Below are positions 1 through 5,201 of a stretch of 7,912 nucleotides of DNA, in pieces. The DNA is taken from contig NVWX01000052.1 of assembly GCA_002746355.1 (NCBI GenBank), forward strand, positions 1 through 7,912, written 5' to 3'. Both the position numbers and the translations under genes were made by a program. Below the pieces are notes generated by a model. It was not told where the DNA came from and did not search any database. It saw only the letters and a list, made by a program, of their open reading frames with translations. Source of the stretch: Dehalococcoidia bacterium. GTDB taxonomy: Bacteria; Chloroflexota; Dehalococcoidia; Lucifugimonadales; UBA3495. Each line of letters opens with the position of its first letter. Position 1 is the first letter of the stretch.

Positions 1-51
1 GGATCGTATGAGTACCCTATACTAGATTCTATCCACTGAGAGGCTTGTCCG

Positions 52-855
52 TTGACCGATATACCGCTGAACGATCAGGAATTATCGCTGTTGCGCGAGA
101 TCGACACACCCACAATCTGCAACGCGTTGGAAATTGTTTCGCCCGAGCGGCGCGCGCGGGGCTTCACGGTGCGTCATCTCCATTGCGCCTTTCCCGCACT
201 CGCGCCGATGGTCGGCTATGCGCGCACGGCGCGGGTGCGCGCGGCCACGCCGCCCAGCGCTGGCAACGAAGACCAAACCGCCGCGCGCGTCGCCTACTAC
301 CGCTATATAGATGAGGCGCCCGGACCGACGGTCATGGTGATCGAGGATATAGACACGCCGCCCGGCTTCGGCTCGTGGTGGGGCGAGGTGCATTCCAACG
401 TGCACCGAGCATTGGGCGCGCTCGGCGTCGTCACCTCGGGTTCGGTGCGCGATCTCGATATGATCGCCGAGGGCTTTCAGCTGCTCTCCGGCTCCGTCGG
501 CCCGTCGCACGCCTGGGTGCAACTGGTCGATTGCGGCGGCGAGGTCAACGTCCATGGCATGGTCACGAATTCGGGCGACCTGATCCACGCCGACCGCCAC
601 GGCGACCCCGGTGCCCACACCCACACCCACGCCGGCCCCGACGGCCACTCCGTTGCCAACCCCGACGCCGCTTCCCACTGTCACGCCTATACCCCCGCTG
701 GACCCACTGCCGGCCGTGGTCACAAGCGAAATACCGCACGTGTTCGTTGGCAAAGTGACGATCGGCGGCGTGACGGCCATCGACAACACCGACGTAAGCG
801 TTTGGCTCGCGGAATTCGATGCGCCCATCGGTACCGGGATCACGTCCGGCGGTAA
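52..855 (+). pseudogene. RraA / HMG-aldolase-family protein, 3' end replaced (homology only to about base 603)
   Basis: The family includes RNase E regulator RraA-like proteins and class II aldolases/decarboxylases of the 4-hydroxy-4-methyl-2-oxoglutarate (HMG) type, which bind a divalent metal and act on pyruvate-type oxoacids in the cytoplasm. Translation from TTG at 52 gives the family pattern: TPTICNALE near residue 19, WGE at 110-112, GSVRD at 130-134 (the Arg/Asp pair that binds substrate and metal in HMG aldolases) and GDLIHADRHG at 175-184. A Shine-Dalgarno-like gagagg (38-43) lies 8 nt before the TTG, and a -10-like TATACT lies at 18-23, with any -35 outside the window. After residue 184 the family resemblance stops. 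The frame stays open to 855 only by reading out of frame through a Pro/Thr-linker sequence. The usual last few dozen residues are absent from all three forward frames, so the gene is truncated or joined to foreign sequence. Aldolase versus RraA-like role cannot be decided. Confidence 0.75.
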
Positions 856-997
856 CTACACCGTGCTTGCGAATCAGCACGGCTCACAGTCCTTCGTCGG
901 CCAGTTCTTGATATTCAAAGTAAACGGCCTAAATACAGCCCAGACCGCTGTCTGGCAGAAAGGCGGCGCGACGATCTTAGATCTCTCGCTGAACTAA
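584..997 (+). pseudogene. C-terminal fragment of a secreted-type protein: Pro/Thr linker plus beta-rich domain
   Basis: This frame opens after a TGA at 581-583 and ends at TAA 995-997. It starts with a Thr/Pro/Ala-rich linker, then a domain of about 90 residues from VVTSEIPHVFVGKVTI to ATILDLSLN. The domain alternates hydrophobic and polar residues, is rich in G, T and V, and includes SGGNYTVL and SFVGQFLIFKVNG, suggesting a small beta-sandwich. From memory, such linker-plus-domain tails recur at the C-termini of exported Chloroflexota proteins. That is recollection, not a search result. No signal peptide, upstream domain or ribosome binding site is present. GTG at 611 is the first candidate start but has no Shine-Dalgarno sequence, so this is more likely the tail of a longer protein whose front part was replaced by the RraA-like gene. 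The gene is followed directly by a terminator hairpin. The function is unknown; a cell-surface or exported role is inferred. Confidence 0.6.
587..697 (+). repeat. Low-complexity Pro/Thr-coding tract
   Basis: The tract is C-rich on the + strand, built of ccc/aca/acg/ccg codons, and encodes alternating Thr-Pro with a few Ala, Leu and Val. It is typical of flexible linkers in exported proteins. Its first bases overlap the conserved end of the RraA-like motif, so the same nucleotides read sensibly in two frames. Confidence 0.7.
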
Positions 998-1023
998 CCC
1001 GCTGGAAACGAAGCTAAAACGAT

Positions 1024-1054
1024 AAATGGCCCAGGGAAAAACCCTGGGCCATTT
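1024..1054 (+). terminator. Strong intrinsic-type terminator hairpin
   Basis: A perfect 13-bp inverted repeat (1024-1036 paired with 1042-1054) encloses an AAAAA loop. The GC-rich core, tggcccaggg and its complement, is flanked by aaa on the left and ttt on the right, so it could work in both directions. It lies 26 nt after the stop of the Pro/Thr-domain fragment and before the tRNA promoter. The T-run is short and is followed by cccc. Confidence 0.85.
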
Positions 1055-1085
1055 CCCCGAGTCGGGACGCTGGCCGCAAATCGTC

Positions 1086-1114
1086 TTGACACTCAAAATC
1101 TAAAGACATACACT
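1086..1114 (+). promoter_or_regulatory. Sigma70-type promoter of tRNA-Asp
   Basis: A perfect -35 TTGACA (1086-1091) is separated by exactly 17 nt from TACACT (1109-1114), which matches TATAAT at four of six positions. The predicted transcription start is near 1121, about 30 nt before the mature tRNA 5' end. No other gene lies downstream on this strand, so it should drive the tRNA alone. Confidence 0.75.
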
Positions 1115-1119
1115 CGAAT

Positions 1120-1142
1120 CGCCGGACTACGATGGTCCGGCG
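1120..1142 (+). other. Hairpin in the 5' leader of the tRNA precursor
   Basis: An 8-bp perfect stem (1120-1127 with 1135-1142, arm cgccggac) closes a 7-nt loop. It begins almost at the predicted transcription start and ends 8 nt before the tRNA. No T-run follows, so it is not an intrinsic terminator. It may protect the leader or affect RNase P processing, which is inference. Confidence 0.5.
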
Positions 1143-1150
1143 TTCTATGT

Positions 1151-1227
1151 GGCCCGGTGGTGTAGCGGTTTAACATATCGGCCTGTCACGCCGAAGATCG
1201 TGGGTTCGAATCCCATCCGGGTCGCCA
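1151..1227 (+). tRNA. tRNA-Asp (anticodon GTC), CCA encoded
   Basis: The sequence folds as a complete cloverleaf. The acceptor stem pairs GGCCCGG (1151-1157) with CCGGGTC (1217-1223) with one G-T wobble. The anticodon stem pairs tcggc with gccga around loop CTGTCAC, giving anticodon GTC. The T arm pairs gtggg with cccat around TTCGAAT. Discriminator G is at 1224 and CCA is encoded at 1225-1227. It reads aspartate codons GAC and GAT. It stands alone, with its own promoter upstream and a pyrimidine tract downstream. No integrase gene or duplicated tRNA 3' end is visible nearby. Confidence 0.97.
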
Positions 1228-1260
1228 TTCCTCTTCTGCTTCTAGTCTTCCTCTTTTCCC
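1228..1260 (+). other. Pyrimidine-rich tract after the tRNA
   Basis: Immediately after the encoded CCA comes a run of C and T broken by only a few purines, with the octamer ttcctctt appearing twice. No hairpin precedes it other than the tRNA itself, so it may act as the 3' trailer and termination zone. Bases 1261-1321 hold nothing recognisable. Confidence 0.3.
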
Positions 1261-1321
1261 ATCCACCGGCCACCGCTTAGATGAAGGGTGGACCTACTGG
1301 GCGCCTCGGGTGTCAATCGCC

Positions 1322-1882
1322 TCAGATCGGTAAAAGCGGTTCGGTCATGTCCTCTGGAAGCTCGATGGTACAGGCATTGGCGTTGAGCGAAATCATCCGG
1401 TAGTAGCCCATGTTGGTGGTGAACTCGACGAGTCCTTTTACCCCCAGTTGGTCGCGAGCGGCGGCAAACATTTCGTCACTCACCTGATTAGTTGCGGTAA
1501 GCTCCATAGCATAAGTGACCAAGGCCGAATCCTCGGCAGACATGGCGGGTAGCTGAGTCTTATCGCGAATGGCGTCTACCAGGGCGTCGCTGACCCCAGC
1601 GCGGCGCGCGGCGCCGGCTTGGGCGTTCCAGACGTACTGACAGTCCATCGACCTGGCAGAGATCAGTGCAGCCAACCGCTTCGTGCGCTCGGGCATCTCG
1701 TCGCTCTCCCCCAGGAATTCCGATAACCGGTTCGCTCGTACTGCCATCTCGGGGCTATGGACCATCACGGAGGAAGGGCCGACTACCGGAGGTCGTCCGC
1801 GGATGCCTGCGATCTCGTCGTATGCGGCCAGGTGCTCCGGGGCCACTTCTTCCCGGGTAACTATCGGGATTCGTCTCGCCAT
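1322..1882 (-). CDS. Carboxymuconolactone decarboxylase (CMD)/AhpD-like family protein, 186 aa
   Basis: This is a small helical protein of the CMD/AhpD fold, whose members include gamma-carboxymuconolactone decarboxylase (aromatic acid catabolism) and AhpD-type peroxidase partners. Length is usual for single-domain members. The family core is visible: ERTKRLAALISARSMD (about 65-80) leads into CQYVWNAQ at 81-88 and then AARRAGVS. AhpD proteins have CxxCxxxH here, and many non-redox members have CQYEWxxH. This protein keeps Cys81 and the QY/W pattern but has Val84 and Gln88 where Cys or Glu and His are expected, so redox activity is unlikely and the usual acid/base residues are missing. ATG at 1882 is preceded by aaaggt, about 8 nt upstream. 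It lies 50 nt downstream of the NMT1-like gene on the same strand, probably in one transcript. The exact substrate is unknown. No clear terminator follows its stop. Confidence 0.85.
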   Translation of the reverse strand: MARRIPIVTREEVAPEHLAAYDEIAGIRGRPPVVGPSSVMVHSPEMAVRANRLSEFLGESDEMPERTKRLAALISARSMDCQYVWNAQAGAARRAGVSDALVDAIRDKTQLPAMSAEDSALVTYAMELTATNQVSDEMFAAARDQLGVKGLVEFTTNMGYYRMISLNANACTIELPEDMTEPLLPI

Positions 1883-1932
1883 AATTATTTACCTTTATCC
1901 GCCTCATCCGGCCGTTTCAGGATTGGTCTGGT

Positions 1933-2844
1933 CTATTCCCAAGCCCGGTTATCAACCACCGACTCGAAGGTCACGCCCCCAGTTATCAAGTCAGGATAGC
2001 TCTGCATCCAATCGTAGGTCCGCTGGAACCGTTCCCTGGTGTAGGGAGTTGGCGCGGCGTAGAGGAACCGCCAGGTCTGGAGCTCGTCAGGTTCCAGGAT
2101 GCCGCCGGTCTCGTCGGTCAGATAATGGGCGTACTTGCTCGGATCCGCTTGAATCATCACCGCGGCTTTTGCTTGCGCCTGGAAATTCGCCGCCAGCGTC
2201 GGTCCGTCCATCTCTTCGCCGGCTGCCTCGCTGCGGGTGGAGTGACTCTCCATGATGATCCGGAAACCCTGCTTCTGGGCCACGCTGATCCAAGGTTCGT
2301 TGAAGGTGCAGGCCGCCAGTTCACCCCGCCGCACCGCCTCTAGCCGTTGGGGCATGGTCCCGAAATTGGTAACTTTGATCTCGTCCTTGCGGAGGAAGCC
2401 CTCCAGCATCTTCAGGGTGGTGAAGTGGGAACCGTTAAATATCGTTACCGCAATCTCGGTATTGGCCAATTGCTCAGGCTCCACGATGCTGCTGTCGGGG
2501 CTGGTCACGATGGCAAACTTGGACATTGCCGCGCCCAAGGCGACGATCTTAGCGGGGCGTTGGTCGCTTTGCTCACCGTCTATAGCGCGCTTCATGACGC
2601 CCCACTCACACAGCCGGAACTGGTCCATCCCGCCGCTGTTGTAGAGCGTTTCCAGGGGCCTGTCAAATATCTCCACCGGACGCACCGGCGTGTTGACGTT
2701 GGCTGAGCCAGGAGTCTTCACTATCTCCACGTCCAGCCCCTGATCACGGAACAGTCCTTCCTCATGCGCAACCAAGACCGTCAGCGAATGCACCGCATTG
2801 CTCACGGATAACCGGACCTTTTTCAGGTCCATCTGAGTAGCCAT
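1933..2844 (-). CDS. NMT1/THI5-like solute-binding-fold protein without signal peptide, 303 aa
   Basis: The fold is that of type II periplasmic binding proteins of the SsuA/TauA/ThiY (NMT1-like) group. Signs are the N-terminal VRLSVSNAVHSLTVLVAHEEGLF (about 10-32), then GLDVEIV; the central IFNGSHFTTLKMLEGFLRK (about 135-153); and LEAVRRGELAACTFNEPW (about 168-185), the usual hinge/ligand segment. The N-terminus (MATQMDLKKV) has no hydrophobic signal or lipobox, and no permease or ATPase gene is adjacent. The protein may therefore be cytoplasmic. Related folds act as enzymes (for example 4,5-dihydroxyphthalate decarboxylase-like or Thi5/MqnA-like proteins), so an enzymatic role is possible, but this is inference. 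ATG at 2844 follows a good Shine-Dalgarno (ggagaggtg) and an extended -10 promoter. The CMD-like gene follows on the same strand. The annotation as an ABC transporter component would be by fold only. Confidence 0.8.
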   Translation of the reverse strand: MATQMDLKKVRLSVSNAVHSLTVLVAHEEGLFRDQGLDVEIVKTPGSANVNTPVRPVEIFDRPLETLYNSGGMDQFRLCEWGVMKRAIDGEQSDQRPAKIVALGAAMSKFAIVTSPDSSIVEPEQLANTEIAVTIFNGSHFTTLKMLEGFLRKDEIKVTNFGTMPQRLEAVRRGELAACTFNEPWISVAQKQGFRIIMESHSTRSEAAGEEMDGPTLAANFQAQAKAAVMIQADPSKYAHYLTDETGGILEPDELQTWRFLYAAPTPYTRERFQRTYDWMQSYPDLITGGVTFESVVDNRAWE

Positions 2845-2870
2845 AAGTCACCTCTCCGGAACGTTGCGCT

Positions 2871-2879
2871 ATTATATCA
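2871..2879 (-). promoter_or_regulatory. Extended -10 promoter for the NMT1-like/CMD unit
   Basis: On the minus strand the sequence reads TGATATAAT, a TG-extended motif with a perfect -10. No recognisable -35 lies at 16-18 nt, as is common for extended -10 promoters. The predicted start is near 2864, giving a leader of about 20 nt with the Shine-Dalgarno before the ATG at 2844. Confidence 0.6.
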
Positions 2880-2951
2880 GCCCGTTAGCCGCAGGCTGGG
2901 AGATCGTGCAATAGTCGGGGCGTGCGGGACTTTGATTTGGCGGTGAGACCA

Positions 2952-2982
2952 GTCAGGAAGATGTTTCTTCATTCCTCCTGAC
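2952..2982 (-). terminator. Possible weak terminator or 3' hairpin of the Rieske gene
   Basis: On the minus strand gtcag pairs with ctgac (5 bp) and an inner gaaga pairs with tcttc (5 bp) around a 4-nt loop, with a 7-nt bulge on one side. It spans the Rieske stop codon. No T-run follows, so intrinsic termination is uncertain. It may be a 3'-end stabilising structure. Confidence 0.3.
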
Positions 2983-4708
2983 CGTACAGGGCCTCGCCCC
3001 GGTGCAGCCTGGTGGCAATGTCATACGTTTGACCCATGGACCTCATTGTCGGGGCGTGGGCCGCGATAAAGCGGGCCATGCCGATCAGGATCTGTCCGCC
3101 TGCGGGCCGCAGGGCAAATTGCCGGTACTGCCTGACCCCGGCTTCGTATATCTGAAACTGGTGGAAGCCGGCATCTTCTCTCAGAAGGGCATGACCTAAA
3201 GTTTGGACCACCTCTTCTTCCCGCCCCATTGCAATCATATCGGCGACTAATTGGGCAGTTTCATCTACCCCGCCATAGGAATCGATCGCCGCCAGCACAT
3301 CCTCCCGACTAACATCACGCCCGGAAGGCTCGGGAACTGGCTGCTTGGGAACGTTCAAGAACCGCTCCAAGTAGACCGACATCGCCCCGTCAAAGATGCC
3401 TCGGGCCAACAGCTTGGAAGGTACTCGCCGGAGAGCCTGGTCAACCGCGTTGGCATAGGTGAAAGTGTGGTGGACCGTATTCCAGTCGCTGAAACTGTTG
3501 GCCACGTGGAAATGGACCGCCCTACGCGCTGCGGCATAGGCGACGGATGCAGAAAGTTCAATCAACGGCACTCCACGCTGGACCAGGTCTTTTATTTCGC
3601 CCAGCACTTGAGCGGGTTCTCCGTCCAGGACCAACTCCGCCAGTTCTTCGTGCCCGGTCCACGTTGTCAGTCCCTGTCCGCCCTCATCGATCAGGGAGTC
3701 CAATTCTTCGTACACTTCTTCCAGCAGGCCCGGCAGGTCCACCGGGTGCCGCCAGCTCGATGTTTCTTCCATCCGCTGAGCCTCCACCATGCCCGGTACC
3801 AGGGAAGGCAGCACTTCCTCGGCATGTTCCCAGCCTATGTGGTCCAAAAGCTCGAAGGCTTTGTTGGAGAAGTCCAAAGTATGCCCCACGTCCATGAACA
3901 GATGGTCCGTGGAGGCCGCGAAGATCATATCCGCGACCGTCTCTGGGGGCAGTCCGGCGCGGACCGCGGTCCGTAGCGTCCGCTCTGCTGCATCTGAGGC
4001 CCTTACTTCTATGAAACGGCGGAACCATTCTGTGTACCGCTCTGGGCGCGTTTCGGTGGTTTCCAGGGGTTCCAGGTCGAAGGCAGGTGGCTGGCCGGCC
4101 GTCGAGCGGGCCACGTGGACCATACCGTGGTAAAGGGCCAACGGCCGGTCTTCCCGGTCCACGGACTGCAGCACGTTGGCGAGGGAAGCGAGGATGGAAA
4201 GACCCGAACTCCAGCCGCCGGCCCGGTTGCGGACTCCGAACAGCGCCGCCTTCCGCAGTAGGCCGGCGTTCACGCCTAGTTCATCTAGCGCCACGACGCT
4301 TTTTGCCAACACGAGGCCGATGTTCTGTTCCAGCCCTTCGCTAAGTTTGCTGAGCCAGTGTTCTTGGCTGACCTTATGCTGGGGACGAGGGTCCAGCCAC
4401 ACGGTCCCTTCCCGAATCTCGACGCGATACGGGGCTACGTCGTCGGCGAAAGGATCGAAGGTGCATCCTCCAGCCAGGTCGAACTTGGCATGGTGCCAGT
4501 GGCAGGTGAGGATCCCGTCTGTCACAGTGCCCCGGTGCAAGGGAAACCCCATGTGCGGGCAGCGGTTGTCGAGCGCATACACCCGTCCCTGGTCGAAGAA
4601 GATGACCACTGGGCGTCCTTCGCCTGAGACGACTTTCACTCCCTCCCGTTCCAGTTCCTCCAAGGGGCACACATCGATCCAAATTTCCCTTTCGAGATCG
4701 GTAGACAT
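2969..4708 (-). CDS. Rieske [2Fe-2S] domain fused to a large His-rich helical domain, 579 aa
   Basis: The N-terminal ~110 residues are a Rieske ferredoxin-like domain. Counting from the ATG at 4708, the cluster ligands are Cys50/His52 in CPHMG and Cys69/His72 in CHWHH, so it should hold a [2Fe-2S] cluster with two Cys and two His. The remaining ~465 residues look mainly helical and lack the mononuclear-iron 2-His-1-Asp pattern of ring-hydroxylating oxygenase alpha subunits. They hold clustered His in LYHGMVHVA (about 192-200), STDHLFMDVGH (266-276), HIGWEH (290-295), HFHVAN (399-404), TVHHTFTYANA (411-421) and LGHALLREDAGFH (505-516). A questin-oxidase-like (DUF4243) relation is a guess. A longer frame begins at GTG 4726, but AGGAGG sits 5 nt before ATG 4708, so 4708 is preferred. 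No membrane segment or Tat signal is seen, so it is probably a cytoplasmic redox enzyme. It is read divergently from the ThDP enzyme gene and upstream of the NMT1-like gene on the same strand. Confidence 0.85.
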   Translation of the reverse strand: MSTDLEREIWIDVCPLEELEREGVKVVSGEGRPVVIFFDQGRVYALDNRCPHMGFPLHRGTVTDGILTCHWHHAKFDLAGGCTFDPFADDVAPYRVEIREGTVWLDPRPQHKVSQEHWLSKLSEGLEQNIGLVLAKSVVALDELGVNAGLLRKAALFGVRNRAGGWSSGLSILASLANVLQSVDREDRPLALYHGMVHVARSTAGQPPAFDLEPLETTETRPERYTEWFRRFIEVRASDAAERTLRTAVRAGLPPETVADMIFAASTDHLFMDVGHTLDFSNKAFELLDHIGWEHAEEVLPSLVPGMVEAQRMEETSSWRHPVDLPGLLEEVYEELDSLIDEGGQGLTTWTGHEELAELVLDGEPAQVLGEIKDLVQRGVPLIELSASVAYAAARRAVHFHVANSFSDWNTVHHTFTYANAVDQALRRVPSKLLARGIFDGAMSVYLERFLNVPKQPVPEPSGRDVSREDVLAAIDSYGGVDETAQLVADMIAMGREEEVVQTLGHALLREDAGFHQFQIYEAGVRQYRQFALRPAGGQILIGMARFIAAHAPTMRSMGQTYDIATRLHRGEALYGQEE

Positions 4709-4713
4709 AGCGG

Positions 4714-4719
4714 CCTCCT
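4714..4719 (-). promoter_or_regulatory. Ribosome binding site that fixes the Rieske gene start
   Basis: A full AGGAGG on the minus strand with a 5-nt spacer (ccgct) precedes the ATG at 4708. It lies inside the codons that would follow the alternative GTG at 4726, which itself lacks a comparable site. Confidence 0.8.
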
Positions 4720-4843
4720 CTAACACCTGAATCTGTGACTTGCGTTCGGCCTCATCACAATGCGGGGCCGACCAAGTTTGGCCTTGGGCTATATTCTACT
4801 GCGACTATGGACCAGCGGCGAGACCAAGACCCGTGGTTGCTTT

Positions 4844-4873
4844 CCGAGCGAGAGAGAACCCTCGCTCGCTCGG
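4844..4873 (+). other. GC-rich hairpin in the intergenic region
   Basis: A perfect 9-bp stem pairs ccgagcgag (4844-4852) with ctcgctcgg (4865-4873) around a 12-nt loop. The repeated cgag/ctcg units also allow a shifted register. No T-run follows, so it is not a plain terminator. The role is unknown. Confidence 0.45.
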
Positions 4874-5132
4874 ACTATGTCGAAAAAGGGCTCTGGCTTC
4901 AAAATCTAAGGGCGGATCTGTTGTTTGGGGTTGGTATGGAGCGGTTTGGATGGAGTTAACTAGGAGATGTCTTGGTTCGAGTCTGATATTGCAGAAACCG
5001 GTAAAAATGGGTGATAGCCGACCGGCCCCAAAACCGGCTTCATCCATCCATTTGTCCTAGGTCTATCACGCTCAGCTTATTCCCTCCATTGGCTACGATC
5101 GAAAGCCCGGCTCCAAACCACCAACAAAACCT

Positions 5133-5162
5133 TCGACACTCCTCCCTTCCGTGGGCTAGAAT
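5133..5162 (+). promoter_or_regulatory. Sigma70-type promoter for the ThDP enzyme gene
   Basis: TCGACA (5133-5138) and TAGAAT (5157-5162) each match consensus at five of six positions, with an 18-nt spacer. The predicted start is near 5169, about 33 nt before the ATG at 5202, and the leader holds a gggagaag ribosome-binding sequence. Confidence 0.6.
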
Positions 5163-5201
5163 AGCCTGCACTCGAACTGGGATGGGAGAAGTTTGTTGCC
5201 T

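Larger units (their letters stand above)
4709..5201. other. Divergent intergenic region of about 490 bases
   Basis: No convincing gene is seen between the Rieske and ThDP enzyme starts. Short frames exist (for example 4735-4959 and 4740-5060, + strand) but lack a Shine-Dalgarno sequence and any family pattern. Contents: a possible minus-strand -10 TAGAAT (4793-4798 on +) for the Rieske gene with no good -35; a GC-rich hairpin at 4844-4873; a G/T-rich stretch at about 4914-4956; and a promoter for the ThDP gene at 5133-5162. The length exceeds what two promoters need, so a small RNA or a regulator-binding region is possible. Confidence 0.5.

Noticed and set aside
82..843. A 253-codon minus-strand frame opposite the RraA-like gene
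   Set aside because: It mirrors a GC-rich coding strand, its product is Gly/Val/Arg-biased without family motifs, and the opposite strand has clear RraA motifs.
52..855. A simple one-base sequencing frameshift in an otherwise intact RraA-like gene
   Set aside because: No forward frame after about base 603 restores an RraA tail; the following frame encodes a Pro/Thr linker and an unrelated domain.
1093..4910. A shared tcaaaatctaa word near 1093 and near 4899
   Set aside because: An 11-base match is expected by chance in a window of this size, and the surroundings do not match.
4971..4990. A T-arm-like ggttcgagtct suggesting a tRNA
   Set aside because: The flanking stem pairs poorly and no acceptor, D or anticodon stem can be built around it.
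4735..5060. Small plus-strand frames of 74 and 106 codons in the intergenic region
   Set aside because: There is no Shine-Dalgarno sequence before either start, the composition is unlike the neighbouring genes, and they overlap each other and the hairpin in different frames.
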